Origin: Croceivirga lutea
GTDB lineage: Bacteria; Bacteroidota; Bacteroidia; Flavobacteriales; Flavobacteriaceae
Length of the DNA stretch: 64,000 bases
Assembly: GCF_014235875.1 (NCBI RefSeq)
Contig: NZ_JACJUK010000005.1
Location: 248,001 to 312,000, forward strand
Direction of reading: 5' to 3'
In this document: piece by piece, positions 17,875 through 26,622 of the stretch
How the letters are laid out: every line of letters begins with the position of its first letter
How positions within the stretch are numbered: the stretch's first letter is position 1
Notes under the pieces: generated by a model
The model's input: the letters and a program-made list of their open reading frames with translations, nothing else
Databases searched by the model: none
What the model was told of the DNA's origin: nothing
Program-made: the position numbers and the translations under genes

Positions 17875-20136
17875 ATGCAAAAAATTGAATTCCCCTTAGA
17901 TATTTTACCCTATATCCCTTTCTTTTATGTGATATGGTCAGATGATTTATTATCAGCGTCAGAAGTTCAAATTGTAACTAATGCCATTACAACAGATACT
18001 TCATTGAGTTCTGAAAGTAAGATGCTTTTAAATAATTGGCTTTGTAAAGAGACTTCACCAGAAGATGAAGTTATTAAATCTTGGCAGCACTATATTTTGC
18101 ACAGCGATATTAAACTTATTGAAAGCAATAATTATCCACTTCATGACTTCTCCATCAAGGTTGCCAAAGCCAATGGTTATGCTAATAATGAGAATGAAGT
18201 GCTAAAAAGCATTGAGTTAAATTTAGGGATACAACCTAATCATTACAGACACCTATTTCAGATAGAAGTAGTTTTTTTAGATAATTTACAACAGTTCAAT
18301 GCTATAGAAATTGATAAATTTCTTTACTCAAATTGTTATAACACTATTACTAGTTTAAGAAACTTTCTTTCGCAAAAATCCTTTAATTGGGAACATTTAA
18401 GTTTAAAAGAAAAACATAGAGAAAAAGTATTAAAACAAGTAAAACTATTAGCAGAAGCTGGTTGGGGAGCATATGCATATCCAAAGAAATATGGTGGTGA
18501 AAGTGATCTTAAAACATATGCTGAAATCTTTGAACATTTGATTTTTGTTGATGGGAGCCTAGCTGTAAAGTTTGGCGTACAATTTGGTTTGTTTGGTGGT
18601 AGTATTCAAAATCTCGGAAACAAAAATCATTTAAATACATATTTACAAAAAGCTGGAACCGCAGAACTATTGGGTTGTTTTGCAATGACTGAGACTGGCC
18701 ATGGAAGTAATGTTAGAGGCATTAAAACTACTGCAACTTACATACATAAATCTAGAAGTTTAATTATAGATACTCCTGGAGAACAAGACAATAAAGAATA
18801 TATTGGTAATGCTTTACATTCTAAAATTGCTACCGTTTTTGCTCAACTAATTGTAAATGGCAAGAACGAAGGTGTTCATGCAATTATAGTTCCACTTAGA
18901 GATGGGAATCATAAGGAACTTAACGGCATTAGAATTGAAGATAATGGTCAAAAACTTGGTTTAAATGGTGTTGATAACGGAAAAATTTGGTTTAATCATG
19001 TAGAAGTTCCTGTAGCTAACCTTTTAGATAAATATGGGGGTGTAGACCAAAATGGTAATTATCATTCAGATATTAAAAATCCAAATAAACGTTTTTTCAC
19101 TATGCTAGGAACTTTAGTAGGCGGAAGAATCTGCGTGGCAAAAGGTGCTTTAGCAGCTGCAAAAATGGCCTTGACCATAGCCGCCAAGCATAGTCTAAAA
19201 AGACGCCAATTTACTGCTCCAAATAAAATTCAAGAGGATTTATTGCTAGATTATCCCAGTCATCAAATTCGATTAATTCCAAAAATCGCAAGTAGCTTTG
19301 TATATCATTTTGTTTTGCAAAAAGCGATGAATATTTATTCTAAAACTAATGAAGACAAAAGAAAAATTGAAACCCAAGTTGCCGGATTAAAAGCGATAAT
19401 ATCATGGTTTGCAACCGAAGCAATTCAAGAATCAAGAGAAGCTTGTGGTGGTAAAGGATATTTAACAGAAAACCGTATTGGTGATTTAAAAAACGATTCA
19501 GACATCTTTACCACATTTGAAGGTGATAATACTGTTCTATTACAATTAGCTGCAAAAGGTGTACTCTCTGATTTTAAATCAGAATTCAATGAAGGAGGTT
19601 TCAGTAGTGTTTTACGATTACTGGGAACACAAATAAATGACCGTTTAACAACCATAAACCCTACTTATGCCAATAAAGTTTCTAGTGAACATCTTTATAA
19701 TCCAAAGTTTCACCTACATGCCTTAGACTATAGATTACGACGTTTAACCTATACTGCAGCCATGAGAATTAGAGACTACATTAAAAAAGGGGTGCCAAGT
19801 TACCAGGCGTACTTAAAAACACAAACCCATTTGTTAGAAGTAGGTAAAGCCTATAGTCAAGCATTAGCAATTAAATGGTATTATGATACTTTATCAGAAT
19901 GGTCAGAAACCAAATACAAAGATTTGTTTTATAAAATTGGGGCTTTACACAGTTTGTCAATAATTAGAAATGATGCTGAATGGTATCTTGAACAAGGTTA
20001 TATTGGAAGCTCAAAATCAAAAGCAATAAGACAACGTGTAGAAAGATTATCAACTGAACTTAGGCCTCATGTAGCTACGCTGGTAGATGGTTTTGGTATA
20101 CCAAAAAACTTAATTACCGCTCCTATTGCTAATTGA
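17875..20136 (+). CDS. Acyl-CoA oxidase/dehydrogenase family protein (ACOX-like)
   Basis: This is a large flavoenzyme of 753 residues that probably introduces the alpha-beta double bond in acyl-CoA during beta-oxidation. The FAD/substrate core contains CFAMTETGHGSNVRGIKTTATY, KLGLNGVDNGKIWFNHVEVP and EACGGKGYLTENRI. The segment TFEGDNTVLLQLAAKG carries the likely catalytic Glu and is the form seen in acyl-CoA oxidases, unlike the YEGTSQI of ordinary dehydrogenases. A long N-terminal helical region (about 1-170) and an ACOX-like C-terminal region flank the core. Whether oxygen or an electron-transfer flavoprotein accepts the electrons cannot be decided from sequence. Its 3' end overlaps the convergent GIN-domain gene by 8 bases. 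Confidence 0.85.
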   Translation: MQKIEFPLDILPYIPFFYVIWSDDLLSASEVQIVTNAITTDTSLSSESKMLLNNWLCKETSPEDEVIKSWQHYILHSDIKLIESNNYPLHDFSIKVAKANGYANNENEVLKSIELNLGIQPNHYRHLFQIEVVFLDNLQQFNAIEIDKFLYSNCYNTITSLRNFLSQKSFNWEHLSLKEKHREKVLKQVKLLAEAGWGAYAYPKKYGGESDLKTYAEIFEHLIFVDGSLAVKFGVQFGLFGGSIQNLGNKNHLNTYLQKAGTAELLGCFAMTETGHGSNVRGIKTTATYIHKSRSLIIDTPGEQDNKEYIGNALHSKIATVFAQLIVNGKNEGVHAIIVPLRDGNHKELNGIRIEDNGQKLGLNGVDNGKIWFNHVEVPVANLLDKYGGVDQNGNYHSDIKNPNKRFFTMLGTLVGGRICVAKGALAAAKMALTIAAKHSLKRRQFTAPNKIQEDLLLDYPSHQIRLIPKIASSFVYHFVLQKAMNIYSKTNEDKRKIETQVAGLKAIISWFATEAIQESREACGGKGYLTENRIGDLKNDSDIFTTFEGDNTVLLQLAAKGVLSDFKSEFNEGGFSSVLRLLGTQINDRLTTINPTYANKVSSEHLYNPKFHLHALDYRLRRLTYTAAMRIRDYIKKGVPSYQAYLKTQTHLLEVGKAYSQALAIKWYYDTLSEWSETKYKDLFYKIGALHSLSIIRNDAEWYLEQGYIGSSKSKAIRQRVERLSTELRPHVATLVDGFGIPKNLITAPIAN

Positions 20137-20962
20137 GTTCTTTCTTAATTAATTGCGGCGTATTTATAAATTGTGAGATTACTATTTCTGGGTCACCGTA
20201 AAGATAGATTTTAGTATCGCCTGAAGCATCCAAGTTTAGTCTTTGATTCGCCTGAATTCGAGCCACTGCATCTTCCCCAACTTTAAGGTTAACAGTGGAG
20301 GCTTCCAATTTTGGCGCTTTTAATTTGGAATGCCCATAGGCTTCAATTTCTAAGTCCTCTGTACTACCTTCCATAGCTAAATCTGCATTATCTCGTAACT
20401 CTAATTTATGAGCCCCGCTCATTGCATATATAAAAGCAGAACTCCTATCTCTTTGAAATACATTTAAACTATCAGCATCAACCTTTAAATCAGCTTTACT
20501 GTTATTCTCCATAGCTAAATTTAATTTAAATGTATCCGCTTTCAATACTAAATCTGAATCACCAAACGTATTTACATAGAGTATATCTGTTGAAATTTCA
20601 TCATCTACTATTAGCTTACCAGATTTAACAGTAATAGCTTTTAGTTCCACAAAGTTAATTGCAATTTCTAAAGCCCTTTTTGAAGTAATTTGTAAGTCAG
20701 TTGAAATAATAAGAGTACTATCAATAACCTCAAAACGAATAACATCAATTAGATTATCGTCTGCAATTATTACATAACCCTCACCAAAAGATTTTTTAAG
20801 TACAACTTCGATATTATCTTGAAGCTCAATAGCATCAAATGGAGGTAAATCATCACTAACCTCTGCTAAAATTCTATTACCCTTTATTTTATCTTTCTTT
20901 TGAGCAACACCTAATTGCATAAAAAACAAAACGGTTAATAGTAGTACTAATTGATTCTTCAT
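20129..20962 (-). CDS. Secreted GIN-domain (DUF2807) protein
   Basis: The 277-residue product has an N-terminal signal peptide (MKNQLVLLLTVLFFMQLGVAQ) followed by a repetitive beta-rich region with short valine/leucine/isoleucine strands (LIVDDEISTDILYVNTFGDSDLVLKA and similar). This is the head GIN domain found in many Bacteroidota surface or periplasmic proteins. No enzymatic residue is apparent and no function is established. I use the ATG at 20962, because the longer reading at 20983 begins with TTG and would put seven residues before the signal peptide. It is the only gene in its transcript. The stop overlaps the end of the convergent acyl-CoA gene. Confidence 0.8.
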   Translation of the reverse strand: MKNQLVLLLTVLFFMQLGVAQKKDKIKGNRILAEVSDDLPPFDAIELQDNIEVVLKKSFGEGYVIIADDNLIDVIRFEVIDSTLIISTDLQITSKRALEIAINFVELKAITVKSGKLIVDDEISTDILYVNTFGDSDLVLKADTFKLNLAMENNSKADLKVDADSLNVFQRDRSSAFIYAMSGAHKLELRDNADLAMEGSTEDLEIEAYGHSKLKAPKLEASTVNLKVGEDAVARIQANQRLNLDASGDTKIYLYGDPEIVISQFINTPQLIKKELN

Positions 20963-21012
20963 TCTAAATAACTTGATTTCCAATTAAATATCGAAAATAT
21001 ATTTTTAATGTT

Positions 21013-21027
21013 CATGAAAATTTCATG
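21013..21027. promoter_or_regulatory. Perfect short palindrome upstream of the GIN-domain gene
   Basis: The sequence CATGAAAATTTCATG has 7-base arms that are exact inverted repeats around one base. It lies about 50 bases upstream of the GIN-domain start, between that gene and the coxA terminator. Such a site could be an operator, but no partner regulator is visible nearby. Confidence 0.3.
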
Positions 21028-21033
21028 CCATAA

Positions 21034-21064
21034 AAAAAGCCCCATTGAAACAACAGGGCTTTTT
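21034..21064 (-). terminator. Intrinsic terminator of the act-cox operon
   Basis: The arms AAAAAGCCC and GGGCTTTTT pair perfectly, with an inner TTG/CAA extension. On the minus strand the stem is followed by a run of seven T. It lies 20 bases beyond the coxA stop, so it closes the respiratory operon. The structure is nearly symmetrical and may also act on the other strand. Confidence 0.85.
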
Positions 21065-21083
21065 ATACAATTATGTTATTGAA

Positions 21084-22913
21084 TTAATGGTTCAATTCCT
21101 CTTCATTCTCTTGTAAAGGCACATCTTGCGGAACAAAATCTTGACCAGCAATTATATATTCGCCATTTTCATAAGTTTTACTGTAGTCATAAGCCCATCT
21201 GTGAACTTCTGGTATTGCTCCAGGCCAATTACCATGCATATGCTCAATAGGTGTTGTCCACTCTAATGTGTTAGATTGCCATGGATTTTTTGGTCCTTTT
21301 TTACCATAAAAGATACTATGTACAAAGTTGTAAACGAATATTAGCTGTGCTGCCCCTGCAATTAAGGCAAAGGTCGTCATTAGCACCTGAACATCAGTAA
21401 GTTCATCGAACATTGGGAACGCAGTGTTTTCATAATAACGTCTTGGAACACCAGCCATACCAACAAAGTGCATTGGAAAGAATACACCATAGGCACAAAT
21501 TGCTGTTATCCAAAAATGTACATACCCTAAATTTTTATTCATTAATCTACCATGGAACATTTTTGGAAACCAATGATAAACTCCGGCAAATAAACCATAA
21601 AGTGCAGAAATACCCATTACTAAGTGAAAGTGTGCTACCACAAAATAAGTGTCATGAACATTTATATCTAATGTACTGTCACCTAAAATAATACCGGTAA
21701 GACCTCCAGTGATAAAGGTAGAAACCAAGCCAATAGAAAATAACATTGCTGGGTTCATCTGCAAATTACCCTTCCATAAGGTAGTTATGTAATTAAAAGC
21801 CTTAACCGCCGAAGGTATGGCAATTAATAATGTTGTAAAGGTGAATACCGAACCCAAGAAAGGATTCATACCAGAAATGAACATATGGTGTCCCCAAACA
21901 ATGGTAGACAAAAATGCAATAGCTAAGATTGAAGCTACCATAGCTCTATAACCAAAAATTGGCTTTCTAGCGTTTGTTGACATTACTTCGGAAGTAATAC
22001 CTAATGCTGGAAGCAGTACTATGTATACTTCTGGGTGACCTAAGAACCAAAATAAATGTTCATATAAAACTGGGGAACCACCCTGATAATGTAAAACTTC
22101 ACCTTGTATAAATATATCAGAAAGAAAGAATGATGTTCCAAAACTTCTGTCCATTATCAACAATAATGCTGCTGACAATAAAACTGGAAAGGAAACTACA
22201 CCGATTATTGCGGTAACAAAAAATGCCCAAATGGTAAGTGGTAGTCTTGTCATAGACATGCCCTTAGTTCTTAAGTTTAATACCGTTACAATATAATTCA
22301 GTGATCCTAATAATGACGAAGCAATAAAGATAGCCATAGCCACCAACCATAATGTCATACCCATACCTGATCCAGGTTGAGCCATAGGTAATGCACTTAA
22401 AGGCGGGTAAATAGTCCATCCTGCTGCTGCTGGTCCTGCTTCAACAAAAAGTGAAATTATCATTATTACACAAGAGACAAAAAATAGCCAATATGACACC
22501 ATATTAAGGAAGCCTGAAGCCATATCTCTTGCACCAATTTGCAATGGAATTAAGAGGTTACTAAATGTTCCACTCAAACCTGCTGTTAGTACAAAGAATA
22601 CCATTATTGTACCGTGCATAGTCACCAATGCTAAATAAACATCGGCATCCATTACACCGTCTGGTGCCCATTTACCTAATAATGCTTCAAATACTGAGAA
22701 TGATTCCCCAGGCCATGCCAACTGCATTCGAAATAACAATGACATTGCAATACCTATAAAGCCCATAACCAATACCCCTGTAATGAAGTATTGTTTAGCA
22801 ATCATTTTATGATCTTGGCTAAATATGTATTTAGTGATGAATGTTTCTTTATGATGATGTCCGTGATCATCATGAGCATGTTCCTCTACATGTGCGTGCG
22901 TTACTGCAGACAT
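21084..22913 (-). CDS. coxA: Cytochrome c oxidase subunit I (aa3-type)
   Basis: Subunit I holds heme a and the heme a3-CuB centre where oxygen is reduced and protons are pumped. The 609 residues contain about 12 membrane helices. Diagnostic motifs are WFLGHPEVYIVLLP (CuB His and the cross-linked Tyr), WGHHMFISGMN (the other CuB His pair) and DTYFVVAHFHLVMG (the a3 and a ligands). The N-terminus before helix 1 is unusually His-rich (eight His within residues 6-21). It is the last gene of the act-cox operon, 51 bases after coxB. Subunit III is not in this window. Names in the literature vary (coxA, ctaD). Confidence 0.96.
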   Translation of the reverse strand: MSAVTHAHVEEHAHDDHGHHHKETFITKYIFSQDHKMIAKQYFITGVLVMGFIGIAMSLLFRMQLAWPGESFSVFEALLGKWAPDGVMDADVYLALVTMHGTIMVFFVLTAGLSGTFSNLLIPLQIGARDMASGFLNMVSYWLFFVSCVIMIISLFVEAGPAAAGWTIYPPLSALPMAQPGSGMGMTLWLVAMAIFIASSLLGSLNYIVTVLNLRTKGMSMTRLPLTIWAFFVTAIIGVVSFPVLLSAALLLIMDRSFGTSFFLSDIFIQGEVLHYQGGSPVLYEHLFWFLGHPEVYIVLLPALGITSEVMSTNARKPIFGYRAMVASILAIAFLSTIVWGHHMFISGMNPFLGSVFTFTTLLIAIPSAVKAFNYITTLWKGNLQMNPAMLFSIGLVSTFITGGLTGIILGDSTLDINVHDTYFVVAHFHLVMGISALYGLFAGVYHWFPKMFHGRLMNKNLGYVHFWITAICAYGVFFPMHFVGMAGVPRRYYENTAFPMFDELTDVQVLMTTFALIAGAAQLIFVYNFVHSIFYGKKGPKNPWQSNTLEWTTPIEHMHGNWPGAIPEVHRWAYDYSKTYENGEYIIAGQDFVPQDVPLQENEEELNH

Positions 22914-22964
22914 AATCTTCTTTTAATTTTTAATTTTCTTTTTAAGCAATTTTCACCTATAAAT

Positions 22965-24134
22965 TTAGTGAGATTCTTGGATAACTTCAACCACTTCTTT
23001 CAATTCTTCAAGAACTTCTTCAGGATTTTCTTCTTGGCTTTCTACGACCATTGAAGTCTCAGTATTCGAAGTATCGTCTTTTAATATTGTTTCAGAAAAA
23101 GACTTTTGTTCAGCTAACCATTTATTATAGTCTTCCTCACTTTCTACAATTATCTTCATTTGCATGTTGTAATGTGATTTACCACATATCTTATTGCATA
23201 GAAGAATGTAATCAAACTCCCAAGGGTCAGAATTAGGCCTACCCTCTGCAGCCCATTCAGCTCTAATTTTATTTGTTCTTTTCACCTTATCAACAACATC
23301 TGGATTTTGTCTCATTTCCTCAGTAGTAATGGTAGGGGTGAAAGAGAACCTTGTAATCATACCTGGAACACAGTTCATTTGAGCTCTAAAGTGAGGCATA
23401 TAAGCCGAATGTAAAACGTCTTGTGAGCGTATATAAAAATTAACTTTTCTACCTACTGGTAAATGCAGTTCTTTTACTATGATATCGTCCGCAGCATTTG
23501 GGTCAGATTCATCTAAACCTAATACGTTTGCTCGATCTATATCAATTAATCGAACACTAGCATCACCTAAAACATTATCATCTCCACCATATCTAGCGGT
23601 CCAATTAAACTGTTGTGCGTATAGCTCTACTCTTAGTGGGTCATCTTCTTCACTAACATCCATGATGTTTGTCCAATAATAAAGACCCGAAATAATTAAA
23701 CCTGCTAAAACGATTACAGGAATAATTGTCCAAATAAACTCTAACTTGTCATTATCTGCGAAGAATAAAGCTTTACGTCCTTTTTGTCCGCGATACTTAT
23801 AACCAAAGTAATGTAATAAAGCTTGTGTTATTGTTTGCACTATAAATATTACTACAAACGATACAAGCATCAATAAATCATATCCACTACCGTGTTCTGA
23901 TGCTGGTTCGGGCAATAATACCTTAGTATATTTTGCAAAACTGAAAATGGTTATACCATAAATAAAAACCAAAAAGGCAAATAACAAGTAACCGTTATTT
24001 TTATTATCCTCATCATTTGCAATCTCTGATGAGGAATCATTTTTACCCATCTGAGACAACTCAAATATTTTACCAATTTGCCAAATAGCTATTGCTATTA
24101 AAACAAGTACTATCAATATCAATAATGTCGTCAT
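22965..24134 (-). CDS. coxB: Cytochrome c oxidase subunit II with acidic C-terminal tail
   Basis: Subunit II carries the binuclear CuA centre that accepts electrons from cytochrome c. The 389-residue protein has a first membrane segment at the N-terminus (TTLLILIVLVLIAIAIWQIG) and further hydrophobic segments before the periplasmic cupredoxin domain. CuA ligands are visible in CNKICGKSHYNM (C313, C317, H321, M324), with the upstream His in HSAYMPHFRAQMN. Residues after about 345 form an acidic Glu/Val-rich tail not needed for CuA binding. The tail may contact the complex III partner, but that is a guess. It lies between actF (15 bases) and coxA (51 bases). Confidence 0.95.
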   Translation of the reverse strand: MTTLLILIVLVLIAIAIWQIGKIFELSQMGKNDSSSEIANDEDNKNNGYLLFAFLVFIYGITIFSFAKYTKVLLPEPASEHGSGYDLLMLVSFVVIFIVQTITQALLHYFGYKYRGQKGRKALFFADNDKLEFIWTIIPVIVLAGLIISGLYYWTNIMDVSEEDDPLRVELYAQQFNWTARYGGDDNVLGDASVRLIDIDRANVLGLDESDPNAADDIIVKELHLPVGRKVNFYIRSQDVLHSAYMPHFRAQMNCVPGMITRFSFTPTITTEEMRQNPDVVDKVKRTNKIRAEWAAEGRPNSDPWEFDYILLCNKICGKSHYNMQMKIIVESEEDYNKWLAEQKSFSETILKDDTSNTETSMVVESQEENPEEVLEELKEVVEVIQESH

Positions 24135-24149
24135 TTCTCAACTATACTT

Positions 24150-25511
24150 TTAGTAATGAAACTGTCGGCTTTCTTCTAAGAAAGGATTTCTTTTTGGAGT
24201 TAATTCTTCTTTAGTAAGAGTTGTAAATACTACATATATAAACAACCCTCCAAAGAATAAAATTCCTCCTATTTCAGGGAAACCAAATCCCCATTTATCT
24301 CCTACGGTTGCTGGCATAACCATATTGTATACATCTAAGTAATGACCAAATAAGATGATTATACCTGTCATTATAACAAACCAGTTGATACGTTTATAAT
24401 CACTGTTCATTAACACCAACAAAGGAAAAATAAAGTTTAAAACAAGCATTCCAAGGAATGGTAATTTGTAATCTTCCAATCTTGTAACAAAGTACGTTAC
24501 CTCTTCAGGAATATTAGCATACCAAATTAACATGAATTGGCTGAACCATAAGTATGTCCAAAATATACTTATACCAAACATGAATTTCGCCAAATCATGT
24601 AAGTGGCTATCATTAACCTCTGGCAGATAACCTTTAGATTTTAAATAGATAGTTATAATTGCAATAGTAGTAATGCCAGAAACAAACATACTGGCAAATA
24701 CATACCACCCAAATAAAGTACTAAACCAGTGTGGGTCCAAACTCATAATCCAATCCCAAGACATCATTGACTCTGAGATTAAATAGAAAACTAGAAAAGC
24801 TGCAGACCACTTGAAATTCTTTTTAAAATTGGAATCATCTGAAGCATTATCCTGAGCTAGAGATAACTTTCGAGAAATTTGTCTGTAGGCAATCCAACCT
24901 CCAATGAATATAGCTGCTCTTGCGATAAAAAACCATGGGTTTAAATATCCTTTCTTTCCCTGAAGTAAATAATCATGTTCAACAACATCAGCATCCATCC
25001 ATACAAATAAATGGTTCATGTGAAGCACAGATAATAGCAAAATTAAAAACACAATAATTCCACCAGGAACTATATATGCGGTAATACCTTCCATAACTCT
25101 GAACAAAAGTGGAGACCAACCAGCTTGTGCAGCTCTATTAATTGCATAAAAGGCTAAAACTCCTAATGAAATCATAAAGAAGAAAAAAGCTGCTACATAC
25201 AATGCTGACCAAGGTCTATTTTTTAACTGGTCATATACATGCTTATCATGAGCCGCATCATGACTTTCACCGTGAGCTTCAGTGGCATGAGGTTCATCAT
25301 GACCATTCTCAGCAGTAACATGGTGGGTATTTTCAGTTGAATGGGCTTCACCATGGCCTCCATGCCCATCTGAATGTGCCGTAGCTACCATTTCTTTGGC
25401 CTCTTCTACACTACTTGGCGCACTTAAAAATCCAATGGCTAAGAATAATAATCCCACGCCCATTGCGATAAACGAACCAATTTTTAATCTATTTGAAAAA
25501 GTATATTTCAT
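24150..25511 (-). CDS. actF: Alternative complex III subunit ActF
   Basis: ActF is an integral membrane subunit of the quinol:cytochrome c oxidoreductase called alternative complex III, related to ActC in fold. The 453 residues contain about ten membrane helices. After the first helix there is a periplasmic-type His-rich segment (about residues 44-92, twelve His in under 50 residues, mixed with Gly, Ala, Glu). Core features include WMDADVVEHDYLLQGKKGYLNPWFF and SWDWIMSLDPHWFSTLFGWYVFAS, which are typical of this subunit. It is the sixth gene of the operon, 7 bases after actE and 15 bases before coxB. Confidence 0.92.
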   Translation of the reverse strand: MKYTFSNRLKIGSFIAMGVGLLFLAIGFLSAPSSVEEAKEMVATAHSDGHGGHGEAHSTENTHHVTAENGHDEPHATEAHGESHDAAHDKHVYDQLKNRPWSALYVAAFFFFMISLGVLAFYAINRAAQAGWSPLLFRVMEGITAYIVPGGIIVFLILLLSVLHMNHLFVWMDADVVEHDYLLQGKKGYLNPWFFIARAAIFIGGWIAYRQISRKLSLAQDNASDDSNFKKNFKWSAAFLVFYLISESMMSWDWIMSLDPHWFSTLFGWYVFASMFVSGITTIAIITIYLKSKGYLPEVNDSHLHDLAKFMFGISIFWTYLWFSQFMLIWYANIPEEVTYFVTRLEDYKLPFLGMLVLNFIFPLLVLMNSDYKRINWFVIMTGIIILFGHYLDVYNMVMPATVGDKWGFGFPEIGGILFFGGLFIYVVFTTLTKEELTPKRNPFLEESRQFHY

Positions 25512-25518
25512 TCCAATC

Positions 25519-26088
25519 TTATTTGGATAGGTCTCCTTTTAATTTAATAACATATTCAGAAACTTGCCACATTTCTTCTTCGGAAGCAAATTGGGAAGCA
25601 TATGAACCCATCGAGTTCAATCCGTAATAAATAGTATGATATGTGCTACCAACAGTTATATTACGTGCGGCATCATTATAACTAGGCACACCTAAGATTT
25701 TTTCATTTTTTACTAATGTTCCTTGCCCATCACCTTTAACTCCATGGCAAATAGCACAGTAGATAGCATATAACTCGGCACCCTTAACTAAATCTTCGTC
25801 TCTTTTGATAGAATCTAAAGGGCTAGGTTGAATTCTTGCCAATTCTTTACCCTCTAAAGTATTATCATACTCATAAGGTAACCACTCACGTGAAACCGTA
25901 CCAGTTGGAGGAACTAAAGCTTCAGTACCCTCAGGAAACAATGGCGTCTCTACACCCTCGTAAGCCTCATAACCAACTGATTCATACATATTAGGCATAT
26001 ATTGGTAGTTCGGGCTATTCTTGTCAAAACAAGAACTAGCTAAAACCACTAATGCCAAAACCATACTATATTTAAAGAATCGCTTCAT
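25519..26088 (-). CDS. actE: Alternative complex III subunit ActE, monoheme c-type cytochrome lipoprotein
   Basis: ActE is the single-heme cytochrome c subunit facing the periplasm and probably passes electrons toward the oxidase. The 189 residues begin with a lipoprotein signal ending in the lipobox ASSC (C20). The heme-binding motif is CAICH in YCAICHGVKGDGQG, and a likely distal ligand Met lies in the stretch NSMGSYASQ or EEMWQ near the C-terminus. The gene lies 1 base after actD and 7 bases before actF. Confidence 0.92.
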   Translation of the reverse strand: MKRFFKYSMVLALVVLASSCFDKNSPNYQYMPNMYESVGYEAYEGVETPLFPEGTEALVPPTGTVSREWLPYEYDNTLEGKELARIQPSPLDSIKRDEDLVKGAELYAIYCAICHGVKGDGQGTLVKNEKILGVPSYNDAARNITVGSTYHTIYYGLNSMGSYASQFASEEEMWQVSEYVIKLKGDLSK

Positions 26089-26089
26089 G

Positions 26090-26620
26090 CTAATCTTCTT
26101 TTTCTGTAATTGTTACTTCCACAGCTCCAGTATCTAACAACAACTGCTTTAACTCATCCTCGTTATCATGCAAACCAATTTCCATTAAAAAATGGTCATC
26201 TGTTGTTCGTTTATCAGGATTTTCTGCATTTTTAAATGGCCACATTCTACTACGCAAGTAAAATGTTATTACCATTAAATGAGCCGCAAAAAATACTGTT
26301 AACTCGAACATAATTGGCACAAAAGCTGGTAAATTTTGCATGTAACTAAAACTTGGTTTTCCACCAATGTCTTGTGGCCAATCCTCTATCATTATATAAT
26401 TCATCATAAGGATAGCTACTGTTAACCCAACACAACCATACATGAAAGCGGTTATAGCTATTCTGGTATCTGCTAGACCCATAGCCTTATCTAAACCATG
26501 AACCGGAAATGGCGTATATACCTCCTCTATATGATGATGAGCAGCTCTTACTTCCTTAACAGCCTTCATCAGTATGTCATCGTCGTTGTAAAGCGCCTGT
26601 ATTACTTTATTTGATGCCAT
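26090..26620 (-). CDS. actD: Alternative complex III subunit ActD (DUF3341)
   Basis: ActD is a two-helix membrane subunit of alternative complex III with no cofactor of its own. The 176 residues contain the DUF3341 start (AHHHIEEVYTPFPVHGLDKAMG), two hydrophobic segments (about 55-75 and 97-120) and the acidic tail after TTDDHFLMEIG. Gene order between actC and actE is exactly the expected one, with gaps of 2 and 1 bases. Confidence 0.92.
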   Translation of the reverse strand: MASNKVIQALYNDDDILMKAVKEVRAAHHHIEEVYTPFPVHGLDKAMGLADTRIAITAFMYGCVGLTVAILMMNYIMIEDWPQDIGGKPSFSYMQNLPAFVPIMFELTVFFAAHLMVITFYLRSRMWPFKNAENPDKRTTDDHFLMEIGLHDNEDELKQLLLDTGAVEVTITEKED

Positions 26621-26622
26621 AA

